From Tectiglobus diatomicola (GTDB lineage Bacteria; Pseudomonadota; Alphaproteobacteria; Rhizobiales; Hyphomicrobiaceae), in contig JAZDSJ010000006.1 in assembly GCA_039583345.1 (NCBI GenBank), positions 1 through 64,000 on the forward strand: 64,000 nucleotides of DNA, written 5' to 3'. Every line of letters starts with the position of its first letter. Positions within the stretch are counted from its first letter, which is position 1. The notes below the pieces were generated by a model that did no database searches, was not told the origin of the DNA, and saw only the letters and a program-made list of their open reading frames with translations. Shown piece by piece: positions 18,593-27,280 of this stretch. The translations under genes were made by a program, and so were the position numbers.

Positions 18593-19426
18593 ATGAAACA
18601 TATTATATTTTTGTCAAACTCTTTTTTATCTAACTTCTATGCATGGGTTCTGAAATGTCTCGCAAATTCTGTCGGCAGCTCAGTGTACGTTCGTGAACGA
18701 CTTATCAAAGTAGCACTTCATTTGTTTGGCCCAGTTAATTACGAAAATCAACATAAAGAAGGTACAGTTTATGTTTACGAAGTCCCTTTACGGCTATGGC
18801 ATTGGTTCAATGCTGCAGCAATTCTGATACTTTGTCTAACTGGTTGGCTAATTGGAAATCCCCCTCCTTCTATGCAGATTGGGGAAGCAACGCATCAATT
18901 TTCTTTCGGCTACATCCGCTTTGCTCATTTCGCGGCAGCAATGTGTATGACCATTGGTTTCTTTGGGCGTATTTATTGGGCTTTTGCAGGAAACCATCAC
19001 TCTACGCAACTTTTTCTGTTGCCTATTCTTGATAAAAATTGGTGGTCGGAGGTGCTTTTCGAAATTCGTTGGTACGCTTTTCTAGAAAAAGAACCCAAAA
19101 AATATGTGGGACACAATCCACTTGCTCAGATTTCTATGTTCATTTTCGTCACATTAGGTACTTTTTTCATGATAGCTACTGGATTTGCACTTTATGCTGA
19201 AGGTATAGGCTCAGAGAGTTGGCTTTATATGCTTTTCAGCCCTGTTTTTTACATTTTAGGAAATTCTCAAACGATTCACACAATTCACCATCTTGGTATG
19301 TGGGTGATGATATTATTTATCATGATCCATATTTATGTAGCCATCCGCGAAGATATTATGTCACGCCAATCAATGATCTCTACAATGATATCAGGATATC
19401 GCACTTTTAAAGATGACAGGCTTTGA
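18593..19426 (+). CDS. hupC: Ni/Fe-hydrogenase b-type cytochrome subunit
   Basis: Membrane cytochrome b that anchors HupSL and passes electrons to the quinone pool. Four hydrophobic helices are visible. Likely haem-ligand histidines lie in the LRLWHWFNAA segment, in a helix with R-F-A-H-F-A-A-A-M, and in the HHLGMWVMILFIMIHIY segment. The N-terminus is about 50 residues longer than typical HupC/HoxZ, whose match begins at the VYVYEVPLRLWHW segment. The ATG at 18593 is preferred because AAAGGG lies 6 nt upstream; the frame opens with TTG at 18587. A 175-bp gap separates it from hupD, so an internal promoter is possible. Confidence 0.93.
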   Translation: MKHIIFLSNSFLSNFYAWVLKCLANSVGSSVYVRERLIKVALHLFGPVNYENQHKEGTVYVYEVPLRLWHWFNAAAILILCLTGWLIGNPPPSMQIGEATHQFSFGYIRFAHFAAAMCMTIGFFGRIYWAFAGNHHSTQLFLLPILDKNWWSEVLFEIRWYAFLEKEPKKYVGHNPLAQISMFIFVTLGTFFMIATGFALYAEGIGSESWLYMLFSPVFYILGNSQTIHTIHHLGMWVMILFIMIHIYVAIREDIMSRQSMISTMISGYRTFKDDRL

Positions 19427-19601
19427 ATTTATAACCAGCGCAGTATATTATACATTCCTATTTTAGCTATTATCGTACACTTTAACACTTGATGAACAAT
19501 ATTATCTCTGTTGCTCTACCAAAGGCAAATTACTACCTTGAAATTCGTTATTATTATATTAAAGAGTCATACAGTTGTTCTGAAAAACAGGAGTTTTTTT
19601 A

Positions 19602-20210
19602 ATGAGCGACCAAGTCCTTGTTCTTGGTATCGGTAATGTTCTTTGGGCAGATGAAGGTTTCGGAGTACGTTGTATTGAAGTGCTGACTCGTTATTGGTCT
19701 TTTCCAAGCCATGTGAAACTATTAGATGGTGGGACACAGGGCCTCTATTTACTTCCCTTTATTGAAGAAGCTTCTAAACTAATAGTTTTCGATGCTATTG
19801 ATTATGGCCTAGATCCAGGTACGCTACACGTGACTGAGGGTGATGAAGTACCTAGTTTCATGGGTGCCAAAAAAATGAGTCTTCACCAGACAGGCTTTCA
19901 AGAAGTAATTGCTGCTTCTAAACTAATGGGCTACTGTCCTAATGAAATAACTTTGATCGGTTGTCAGCCTGAAGACCTTGAAGACTATGGTGGGGGACTG
20001 CGTGACATAGTAGCTAGACAAATACCTAAAGCTGTAGAAATTGCTTTAAATAAAATAAAGAATTATGGGATATCCTTTAAAAAGGGGTGTTTTGACAGTC
20101 AGATTACAACCGATACATCTATACTTCGTGATAGTTATGAGAATGGAAGACCAAGTGCCATTGATGCATGTCGATTGGGTGATGCTAGGTTTTTTCCTCA
20201 AATTAAGTGA
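19602..20210 (+). CDS. hupD: hydrogenase maturation endopeptidase
   Basis: 202-residue protease of the HyaD/HybD/HupD family that removes the C-terminal peptide of HupL after nickel insertion. Nickel-sensing residues are present: E18 in GIGNVLWADEG, D64 in FDAIDYG and H95 in KMSLHQTG. The C-terminal 40 residues are poorly conserved, as usual. hupF starts 6 bp downstream. Confidence 0.95.
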   Translation: MSDQVLVLGIGNVLWADEGFGVRCIEVLTRYWSFPSHVKLLDGGTQGLYLLPFIEEASKLIVFDAIDYGLDPGTLHVTEGDEVPSFMGAKKMSLHQTGFQEVIAASKLMGYCPNEITLIGCQPEDLEDYGGGLRDIVARQIPKAVEIALNKIKNYGISFKKGCFDSQITTDTSILRDSYENGRPSAIDACRLGDARFFPQIK

Positions 20211-20216
20211 TCTATT

Positions 20217-20540
20217 ATGTGCGTTGGTATTCCTATGCAATTAATTAACGTCGATGGCCATAATTCTTATGCGACTGACGGTAGTAAGGAGCATTTTATT
20301 GATCTCTCTCTTGTAGGCACACAACCTAATGGAACGTGGGTTTTAACATTTTTGGGTAGTGCACGTGAGATCCTAACAGAGGCTGATGCATTAAAAATCA
20401 AAGATGCAATATTCGCACTTAATAACATGTTGTCTGGTCATACTGAAGCTCATGATGCTTTCTCTGACCTTGAAACTGGTGACTCTCGGCTGCCTCCTCA
20501 TCTTCAATCGGCATTTGATTCTGGTAAAATAATTGCGTAA
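20217..20540 (+). CDS. hupF: HypC-family hydrogenase chaperone HupF
   Basis: 107 residues starting M-C-V-G-I-P-M, the family signature in which Cys2 binds the Fe(CN)2CO cargo or the large-subunit precursor. It is longer than HypC through a C-terminal tail with the RLPPHLQ motif near 90, typical of HupF/HoxL. HupF stabilises HupL during maturation, mainly in the presence of oxygen. hupE, which in Rhizobium lies between hupD and hupF, is absent: only 6 bp separate the genes. Confidence 0.93.
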   Translation: MCVGIPMQLINVDGHNSYATDGSKEHFIDLSLVGTQPNGTWVLTFLGSAREILTEADALKIKDAIFALNNMLSGHTEAHDAFSDLETGDSRLPPHLQSAFDSGKIIA

Positions 20541-20637
20541 ATTAAATTCAAATTACACGCTTCCTCATCCCATAATTTTTTGCCTTTGTAGTAGCTTTTT
20601 TTAATATTGGCACTTAAGAAATAGGTTGTTGACCTCT

Positions 20638-21384
20638 ATGAGCATATCAAGAGACATCCGCACTACAGCACCACACACGACAGGTATAAGATCTAACTTC
20701 AATGCAGTTACATGCCTAGAGAAGGTTGCAACAGCGGCTCGGCACGTTGCTTATAAAGGTGGAGCGAAACAATTTGATATTAGTGACCTTTCATTACTTG
20801 ACCTTGCTTGGCTAGCAGAAATACTCGGTGAGGGAGAGGTGTCTGTCAAGATTAATGAAACACCTCAAATTATAGCTCAGGAGAGTGTCTTTGCTGGGAT
20901 TTGGCATCTTAAAAGTAAAGGTGTCGATAAGATCGAGGTCGCAGCAATACCTGAGTTGGCACTCACTTGCGCCTTTAAAGCAAAATCTCCTGGTCAAAAA
21001 AATAAAACACCTTTAATTAAGGGGCTTCTAAGTGCGCCAGCGCTATTGACAGAAATTCTTGATAAGTCAGCTAATTATAGATTATATCAAACACCTTATG
21101 TAATTAATTTAACTCACTTACCACATACCGAAAGCGACCTCCAATGGCTTGATAAGGCACTCGGAACAGGTATGGTAACGATATTGAGTCGTGGCTATGG
21201 CAATTGTCGCATATCGGCAACTGCAACATATGGCGTTTGGAGAGTGCAGTTCTTCAATTCAACAGACACACTAGTTTTAGATACCTTTGAAATAACAAAT
21301 ATACCTAAATTAGCACTTGCCTCTGCAGAAGATATCTCTGATAGCTCTCTTCGAATAGTGAAAGCTTTGGAGACTATTGCATGA
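20638..21384 (+). CDS. hupH: hydrogenase expression/formation protein HupH (HoxQ/HyaF)
   Basis: About 250 residues matching HupH/HoxQ/HyaF. Diagnostic segments are the LLSAPALLTEI stretch and LPHTESDLQWLDKALGTGMVTILSRGYGNCRI (split by family-conserved positions). The protein assists assembly of the iron-sulfur small subunit, working with HupG/HoxO in species that have it. The start is uncertain. TTG codons at 20626 and 20629 lack a spaced ribosome-binding site, while ATG at 20638 has ATAGG 12 nt upstream. The stop overlaps the next gene by 4 bp. hupG is missing from the 86-97 bp upstream gap. Confidence 0.92.
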   Translation: MSISRDIRTTAPHTTGIRSNFNAVTCLEKVATAARHVAYKGGAKQFDISDLSLLDLAWLAEILGEGEVSVKINETPQIIAQESVFAGIWHLKSKGVDKIEVAAIPELALTCAFKAKSPGQKNKTPLIKGLLSAPALLTEILDKSANYRLYQTPYVINLTHLPHTESDLQWLDKALGTGMVTILSRGYGNCRISATATYGVWRVQFFNSTDTLVLDTFEITNIPKLALASAEDISDSSLRIVKALETIA

Positions 21385-22142
21385 ATGCCTTTGAAAATCA
21401 CAATAATGAAACGCAAAAGGAAACTAAAAAATCATTAATAATGGAATGTAAAGTATGTCGAACTCAATATGACCCCGAAGTAGGTGACAGCTTGCATCAT
21501 ATTAATCCTGGGACACCTTTTGCCCAATTACCAGCTAGTTGGTCTTGCCCGACTTGTTCAGCTCCGGCTTCTGACTTCTTTGTTCTTATGGATCCTAAGG
21601 CGTTAAAAGACCAGGAAAAGATACTTAGAGAAGCACCTGAAAGATTGGTAGAAGACTTTACAGAGATTTGGCATTCTAAAATGGCTGGTATCATTATTGT
21701 TAACAAAAAGCTTTACGTTCAGTCGATAGGATTTAGAATGTATAAAGGGCGTCCACTTGGCGTGTTAATCACACCTTGGTTTATGAATCTGGTCCAGCTA
21801 CCTGGCGTTGATGATAACTGGTCCAATCTAACTGCTGGAGTGAAGGAAGTCATAGAATTTCCCTCTGGTTGTTACGAATTTATACACAACAGACGCGACA
21901 ATACAGGTGGGTATAAAGCCTGTTCGCTTTTCTCTCAAATGTTTTTTTTTAAAATGCAAAAACAAGCTATTACTGTTGCATATGCCATAATGCAAGTACT
22001 TTTTTCCAATAATTTTCAAGATGAGACTTACCCTGATATTAACAATAATAGCTCTTTTGAAAAAAAACTCTCAACTGTACAGCAAACTAAGAGCAACTCT
22101 GAACCTTCACGTCGTAAAATAATAACAGCAGGGATTATATAA
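21381..22142 (+). CDS. rubredoxin-HupJ (HybE-like) fusion, hydrogenase assembly
   Basis: 253 residues made of two usually separate proteins. Residues 21-68 are a rubredoxin with C23-x2-C26 and C56-x2-C59, matching HupI/HoxR. Residues about 88-200 match HupJ/HybE-type chaperones (EIWHSKMAGI.IVN, GFRMYKGRPLGVLITPWFMNLVQLPG). The last 50 residues are low-complexity. The rubredoxin part probably helps protect or reduce the small subunit under oxygen, and the HupJ part assists assembly. The ATG overlaps the hupH stop (ATGA) with GGAG upstream. hupK begins 6 bp downstream. Confidence 0.9.
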   Translation: MNAFENHNNETQKETKKSLIMECKVCRTQYDPEVGDSLHHINPGTPFAQLPASWSCPTCSAPASDFFVLMDPKALKDQEKILREAPERLVEDFTEIWHSKMAGIIIVNKKLYVQSIGFRMYKGRPLGVLITPWFMNLVQLPGVDDNWSNLTAGVKEVIEFPSGCYEFIHNRRDNTGGYKACSLFSQMFFFKMQKQAITVAYAIMQVLFSNNFQDETYPDINNNSSFEKKLSTVQQTKSNSEPSRRKIITAGII

Positions 22143-22147
22143 GGCTA

Positions 22148-23047
22148 ATGCATGGATCGCCTTGTACATATTTTACAGTAAAACCTGCACCAAACTATCC
22201 TATCGGTAGTATGATTTTAGGTAAATCTAGACAAGAAGTTGCAGAACTTCTACCACGGGTCTTTAACCTCTGTCGTACGTCTCAAAGCATAGCAGTTAAC
22301 ACAGCTTTAGATTTACCTGTAAAAAACAATATTGCAGAACTTAATAAAGAAATCTTACTAAACCACGTTATGCGGCTGTGTGTGATAATGCCAAGACATT
22401 TCGGCCTTCCTCAAATTCGATTGCCTAAAGATTGGCATAGTGGCAATCTAAACTTGCGTAAAGCGCTATTTGGACCTTTAGGAAATCTACCAGTATCTTT
22501 AGACGATTTTAAAAACTTTTTAGAAAGTGGTGTCGGAATTGCAGGACTATTGAACAAGGTAGCTGTTTTTTTTGCACCAGGTGAAGGAATAAGTAGAGCC
22601 TTACCATTCGTTTCTGTTAAAACTGCTACTAATCCTTACTCCATAGTAGATAACTCTTGTGCTCAGAGAGTTAAGAGACATCCGGTAGTTGCTAGTATGG
22701 CCACTGATATTGGACAGTATCGCAGCTTATTTTGGAGATTGGTAGCAATAAGTTATGATCTAGAGGCAAGTCTTAATAACGCGCCACTAAAAGTGATTGT
22801 ATCGCGCCGAGGTTGCGTCCATGTGCCTGCGACGCGTGGACTTTACACAGTAAGTGCGCAACATGATGGTGAAAAAGTTACACACTTTACCCGTGTAACA
22901 CCAACAGATCATCTTTGCGTAAAAGGTGGGGTATTAGAACAGGTACTGGCCACGATCTTGCCAGAGCGCGCTTCAATTCTACCTATAATTATGGATATTC
23001 TTGACCCTTGCACTCCTTTATGTATCGAAAAGATAACAAATGCATGA
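22148..23047 (+). CDS. hupK: hydrogenase expression/formation protein HupK
   Basis: 299-residue HupK/HoxV-type protein, a degenerate relative of the hydrogenase large subunit. It keeps a C-terminal DPCTPLCIEK segment reminiscent of the large-subunit metal motif but lacks the N-terminal RxCGxC motif. It is thought to act as a scaffold for Fe(CN)2CO assembly or transfer. It overlaps the start of hypA by 8 bp, showing tight coupling of the hup and hyp parts. Confidence 0.88.
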   Translation: MHGSPCTYFTVKPAPNYPIGSMILGKSRQEVAELLPRVFNLCRTSQSIAVNTALDLPVKNNIAELNKEILLNHVMRLCVIMPRHFGLPQIRLPKDWHSGNLNLRKALFGPLGNLPVSLDDFKNFLESGVGIAGLLNKVAVFFAPGEGISRALPFVSVKTATNPYSIVDNSCAQRVKRHPVVASMATDIGQYRSLFWRLVAISYDLEASLNNAPLKVIVSRRGCVHVPATRGLYTVSAQHDGEKVTHFTRVTPTDHLCVKGGVLEQVLATILPERASILPIIMDILDPCTPLCIEKITNA

Positions 23048-23381
23048 AATGTCACTTTGTGAGGGTATCCGTGAGGTTATCGAAGCTCATGCCAAAGTAC
23101 ATAAAATTTCTAGAATTACTAAGGTGCGTCTAGAAATTGGGACTTTTGCCTGTGTTGAAAAACATGCTTTAGCTTTTGCCTTTGACGTGGCAATGCACGG
23201 TTCTATTGCAGAAGGAACAACACTTGAAATTATCGATATACCAGGCCGCGCTTTATGTTTTGACTGTGCCAAAGAGGTTGAGCTCATCGACCGTTTAAAT
23301 CCATGTCCTAATTGTGGAGGTGGAAAGCTAATACCAATAGGCGGAGAAGAAATACGAATTAAAGATCTGGAGGTCACGTGA
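23040..23381 (+). CDS. hypA: hydrogenase nickel metallochaperone HypA
   Basis: 113 residues. The N-terminal M-H-E-M-S places the nickel ligand at His2. The zinc site is C73-x2-C76 ... C89-x2-C92. The length is canonical. It delivers nickel to the large subunit with HypB. The start lies within the hupK end and the stop overlaps hypB by 4 bp (ATGTG region). Confidence 0.96.
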   Translation: MHEMSLCEGIREVIEAHAKVHKISRITKVRLEIGTFACVEKHALAFAFDVAMHGSIAEGTTLEIIDIPGRALCFDCAKEVELIDRLNPCPNCGGGKLIPIGGEEIRIKDLEVT

Positions 23382-24184
23382 TGTGTATAATTTGCGGTTG
23401 TGAAGACATAAAAGTACAAGGGCATTGCCATGATGGTGACCACAATAATCTAAAAGATCTACACTTTGGCAGGAACCATGTAGGAGTAGAGATATCTGGT
23501 ATATCTGAAACTCGACTTATTGAAGTGAAAACAGATGTTCTTGCAAAAAATAACATGTACGCTGACCGCAACCGTAAAGTTCTGACTGATCTTTGTACAT
23601 TATCTTTAAACCTCATTTCATCACCAGGCTCAGGAAAAACCACTCTTCTATGCCGCACAATTGAAGAAATAGGTAGTTGCTCTCTTGCGGTTATTGAGGG
23701 TGATCAACAGACAACCAACGACGCAAAGCGTATCCGTTCAACAGGTGCTCAAGCAGTTCAAGTAAACACAGGTAAGGGCTGTCACCTTGACGGTTACATG
23801 GTCGGCTGTGCAATAGAGAACCTAGAACTTAATCCAAATTCAATTCTATTTATAGAAAATGTAGGTAATCTTGTATGTCCCGCAGCTTTCGACTTAGGAG
23901 AAGATGCTAAAGTAGTTATACTAAGTGTTACAGAAGGAGAAGACAAACCTCTAAAATACCCAGATGTGTTTACAGCGTCTAAGCTGGCAATACTAAACAA
24001 AATTGATCTTGCACCTCATTGCAACGTAAATCTCGAACTTTACGAGGAAAATTTACGGCGAGTGAACCCTAAGATTAAGATGCTGCGGCTTTCTGCACGT
24101 ACAGGTGAGGGTATGAAAACATGGATCAATTGGCTTCATAATGCTTTAGCAAAAAAAAGTCATGGAAAGATGCAACTAGATTAG
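23378..24184 (+). CDS. hypB: hydrogenase nickel incorporation GTPase HypB
   Basis: 268-residue SIMIBI GTPase. The N-terminal MCIICGC carries the high-affinity nickel cysteines C2, C5 and C7. There is only a weak His-rich stretch (H16, H18, H22), so nickel storage is probably minor. The P-loop is GSGKTT at 83-88, and the guanine-specificity motif is LNKIDLAP. A 123-bp gap follows before hypC; in Rhizobium-type operons hypF sits there. Confidence 0.96.
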   Translation: MMCIICGCEDIKVQGHCHDGDHNNLKDLHFGRNHVGVEISGISETRLIEVKTDVLAKNNMYADRNRKVLTDLCTLSLNLISSPGSGKTTLLCRTIEEIGSCSLAVIEGDQQTTNDAKRIRSTGAQAVQVNTGKGCHLDGYMVGCAIENLELNPNSILFIENVGNLVCPAAFDLGEDAKVVILSVTEGEDKPLKYPDVFTASKLAILNKIDLAPHCNVNLELYEENLRRVNPKIKMLRLSARTGEGMKTWINWLHNALAKKSHGKMQLD

Positions 24185-24239
24185 GCTAATTTAATCTTAA
24201 CTTCAAAGATTTCCAGAAAGACAGAACTAAGGCAAAATC

Positions 24240-24308
24240 ATGAAGACTTCCTCACTAAGTTTTATAATTATAGCATTAGCCCAAATCAACCAGGGAAGGC
24301 CTCAATAA
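24240..24308 (+). pseudogene. hypF: possible relic of the hypF 3' end
   Basis: A 22-codon frame in the hypB-hypC gap, ATG at 24240 and TAA at 24306-24308. The stop overlaps the hypC ATG as TAATG. Its product ends in L-S-F-I-I-I-A-L-A-Q-I-N-Q-G-R-P-Q. HypF carbamoyltransferases end with a G-G-[LI]-S-L-G-Q then a hydrophobic A-L-A stretch, so this resembles a HypF C-terminus missing two residues. hypF sits at this place in Rhizobium (hypABFCDE). The match is short; it could be chance. Confidence 0.4.
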
Positions 24309-24625
24309 TGTGCTTAGGGATACCTGGAAAGATAATAGCAATTAATGATGCAAACTTGTTAATGGCGACAGTTGATATATCAGGAGTAACTCGAGAAGTA
24401 AACATATCTTGTGTAGCAAGTAAACCTCTAGAAAAGTTGATAGGCTCTTACGCCTTAATACACGTTGGCTTTGCAATGGCTCTAATAGATGAGCATGAGG
24501 CTAACCGTACATTGGAAATACTAAAAAATTTTGGCATGGCTTCGGAAATGCTGCAGGGTACTCAAAATGTAAATTTAGCCGATAAGCACCAAGAAGACTT
24601 GGGAGAACATCATGAGATACGTTGA
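24308..24625 (+). CDS. hypC: hydrogenase maturation chaperone HypC
   Basis: 105 residues beginning M-C-L-G-I-P-G-K, with the functional Cys2. HypC works with HypD to build and carry the Fe(CN)2CO unit. GGAAGG lies about 9 nt upstream of the ATG. The stop lies inside hypD (14-bp overlap), so translation is coupled. The C-terminal tail is longer than in many HypC proteins. Confidence 0.95.
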   Translation: MCLGIPGKIIAINDANLLMATVDISGVTREVNISCVASKPLEKLIGSYALIHVGFAMALIDEHEANRTLEILKNFGMASEMLQGTQNVNLADKHQEDLGEHHEIR

Positions 24626-25757
24626 TGAATTCCGAAATCCTCAGGCTGCTCAATGGCTTCTATCAAAAATTACAAAAATCTCTGAGGAAATCGATAGAAC
24701 CGGTGATAATCCTATTTCAATCATGGAAATCTGTGGTGGACACACCCACTCAATCTTTCGTTATGGACTCGACCAACTGATGCCTACTAGTGTGGAATTT
24801 ATACATGGCCCAGGTTGTCCAGTTTGCATATTACCTAAAAATCGTATAGACGAGTGCATCAAGCTAGCGGAGCACCCAAAGGTAATCTTCACCACATTTG
24901 GAGATGTAATGCGTGTCCCTGGTACCCTTAAATCATTAGATCAGGCTAAAGCTGAAGGAGCAGATATCCGAATGGTTTATTCTCCGCTTGATGCACTCGT
25001 AATTGCTCGAAGCAATCCTGATAAAGAAGTAGTTTTTTTGGGTCTAGGTTTTGAAACAACCACGCCTTCAACTGCACTATCGATCCAGATAGCCTCACGC
25101 GAAGCACTAGGGAACTTCAGTGTTTTTTGTAATCACATTACCTTACCTTCTTCGATCAAAGCACTTCTCGACGATCCGTTCATCACACTTGACGGGTTTA
25201 TTGGTCCTGGCCACGTATCGATGGTTATTGGTACTCATCCTTATGACTTTATAGCTAAAGAATACGGAAAACCTATTGTGGTAGCAGGATTTGAACCGCT
25301 TGATCTCCTCCAATCTTTACTTATGGTACTTGAACAGATACGTGATCGCCGAACCGAAGTCGAAAATCAGTACACTCGTGTCGTTCCTGAGCATGGTAAC
25401 CCACTAAGCCTTGCTGCTATTAACGAAGTCTATGAACTACGTCCAAAATTTCAACGGTCTAGGCCGAACGAGATTGAGATAAATAGGCTTAGTATTCGTA
25501 AAAACTATCGTGCATATGACGCGGAAGAAAAGTTCGTAATAAATTCTGATGTTGATCGACATAGTGTTACTGCAGAGCCAGATGGCTGTGCCTGTAAGCT
25601 GGTTATAATGGGACGGGCAAAGCCTACGGAATGTCCGAAGTTTGGTTTAAGCTGTACACCAGAAATCCCACTTAACGCTTTGATGGTAAGTTCAGAAGGT
25701 GTTTGTGCTGCTTACTGGAAATACAGTAGAATGCGCGAGATAAAGGTATCTATATGA
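24612..25757 (+). CDS. hypD: hydrogenase Fe-CN/CO ligand assembly protein HypD
   Basis: 381 residues. The expected cysteine motifs are present: I-C-G-G-H-T-H, GPGCPVC, and the C-terminal iron-sulfur cysteines (C-A-C ... C-P-x-F-x-x-x-C). HypD is the [4Fe-4S] scaffold where CN is attached to iron. Its stop overlaps the ATG of hypE by 4 bp. The partner that makes carbamoyl groups, HypF, is not encoded here. Confidence 0.96.
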   Translation: MRYVDEFRNPQAAQWLLSKITKISEEIDRTGDNPISIMEICGGHTHSIFRYGLDQLMPTSVEFIHGPGCPVCILPKNRIDECIKLAEHPKVIFTTFGDVMRVPGTLKSLDQAKAEGADIRMVYSPLDALVIARSNPDKEVVFLGLGFETTTPSTALSIQIASREALGNFSVFCNHITLPSSIKALLDDPFITLDGFIGPGHVSMVIGTHPYDFIAKEYGKPIVVAGFEPLDLLQSLLMVLEQIRDRRTEVENQYTRVVPEHGNPLSLAAINEVYELRPKFQRSRPNEIEINRLSIRKNYRAYDAEEKFVINSDVDRHSVTAEPDGCACKLVIMGRAKPTECPKFGLSCTPEIPLNALMVSSEGVCAAYWKYSRMREIKVSI

Positions 25758-26794
25758 GTATTGAAGATCTAACTAATTTGCCAAGTGAGTTAATAACTAT
25801 GGCTCATGGGAGTGGTGGTAAGGCAACTAGAAAACTAATAGAAGATATATTCACTTCTGCCTTTCAGCCAGATGGATTGGAAGATCAGGCTCGCCTTTCG
25901 AACACTGCTTTAAATGCCCCAGGTGTTCAACTTGCACTAACCACTGATAGTTTTGTAGTTGACCCTATTGAGTTTCCAGGTGGAGATATTGGAAAAATCT
26001 CGGTTTGTGGAACGGTTAATGATTTAGCTGTTGGTGGGGCGCAGCCACTTTGGCTTTCAGCTGCGTTTATACTGGAAGAGGGTTGTGAAATCGCTCTTTT
26101 ACGTCGAATAGTAGCTTCCATGTCTAAAGAGGCTTATCTAGCAGGTGTACGAATAGTGACAGGTGATACAAAGGTCGTAGGCCGAGGCTATGCTGACAAA
26201 GTCTTTATTACGACATCCGGCGTGGGTATTATACCACCTCAACGTAGATTAAATTCAGAAAATATACGCCCAGGCGATGTCGTTATTGTTAACGGTGTTC
26301 TTGGTAATCACGGTGCCACCATACTAGCCTCTCGTGATAACTTAGCACTCTCTACAAACCTTGTTAGCGACTGCGCTAGTTTAGGCCATCTTATGGAGGC
26401 AGCACTCAATGCTGCACCAGATTTACGTACTGCGCGGGACTTGACACGTGGAGGTTTAGCAAGTGCATTAAATGAAATAACGCACGATACAGCCTTTGGA
26501 ATTGAGATTGAAGAAGAATTAGTACCATTACACCAAGAGGTGTCTGGCATCTGCGAAATCCTTGGCTTAGATCCACTTTATCTTGCAAATGAAGGTAGAC
26601 TAGTGCTTTTTGTACCTGAAGATCAAGCTGAAAGTACTCTTAAAGCCATGCGATCAATAGAAGTTGGTAAAGGCTCCCGTGTTATAGGACGAGTTGTTGC
26701 TAATCATCCTGGTGTAGTAACTATTAAAACTATGTATGGGGGGAACAGAATAGTTGACACGCACATAGGAGAGCAACTACCACGTATATGTTAA
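25754..26794 (+). CDS. hypE: hydrogenase thiocarbamoyl dehydratase HypE
   Basis: 346 residues of the AIR-synthase (PurM-like) fold. The N-terminal MAHGSGG segment and the ATP-site DSFVVDP and GDTKVV segments are intact. The C-terminus is P-R-I-C, whose terminal Cys accepts the carbamoyl group from HypF and is dehydrated to thiocyanate. An intact tail suggests selection for CN-ligand synthesis, so HypF may be encoded elsewhere. It is the last gene of the cluster. Confidence 0.96.
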   Translation: MSIEDLTNLPSELITMAHGSGGKATRKLIEDIFTSAFQPDGLEDQARLSNTALNAPGVQLALTTDSFVVDPIEFPGGDIGKISVCGTVNDLAVGGAQPLWLSAAFILEEGCEIALLRRIVASMSKEAYLAGVRIVTGDTKVVGRGYADKVFITTSGVGIIPPQRRLNSENIRPGDVVIVNGVLGNHGATILASRDNLALSTNLVSDCASLGHLMEAALNAAPDLRTARDLTRGGLASALNEITHDTAFGIEIEEELVPLHQEVSGICEILGLDPLYLANEGRLVLFVPEDQAESTLKAMRSIEVGKGSRVIGRVVANHPGVVTIKTMYGGNRIVDTHIGEQLPRIC

Positions 26795-27028
26795 ATTAGC
26801 CACTAGTTTAAACTGAAAAATACATAACCCAACTACTTACACTTAACACAAAATGTGACTAAAACATATTTTGGAAGCAAACTCCTGTGCTATAAGTTAC
26901 TATAAAATTTGACCGCTCAGAAAGCGCTTTTAATGTCTAAATTAAATATACTTAAAGTTGTATATTAGTAGATATTATCTCACGCTTATTTTACTGAGCG
27001 AAAATTGTAAACTACATAAATTATAAAG

Positions 27029-27280
27029 TTAGCGACTACGGCCACCTTTAGATCTTATTGAGGCAGATTTATTAGGTAACAACCCTTCTCTCTGTGCACG
27101 CTTTCGCGCAAGTTTCCTCGCACGCCTTATAGCTTCTGCTTTTTCCCGAGCCTTCTTTTCAGAAGGCTTTTCATAATAGTTCCGTAATTTCATTTCACGA
27201 AATATACCCTCACGCTGCATTTTTTTCTTGAGCGCTTTAAGGGCCTGATCGACATTATTGTCGCGAACGAGAACTTGCAC
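27029..27280 (-). CDS. rpsU: 30S ribosomal protein bS21
   Basis: 83-residue, strongly basic S21. The core is intact (VLVRDNNVDQALKALKKK and YYEKPSEKKARE), with the lysine/arginine-rich tail usual in alphaproteobacteria. It takes part in translation initiation at the 30S platform. It stands alone between hypE (plus strand, convergent) and bamA. The gap downstream (26795-27028) has only a weak four-pair hairpin. Confidence 0.97.
   Translation of the reverse strand: MQVLVRDNNVDQALKALKKKMQREGIFREMKLRNYYEKPSEKKAREKAEAIRRARKLARKRAQREGLLPNKSASIRSKGGRSR

Noticed and set aside
26895..26935. Hairpin terminator after hypE
   Set aside because: Only a four-pair stem; too weak to call.
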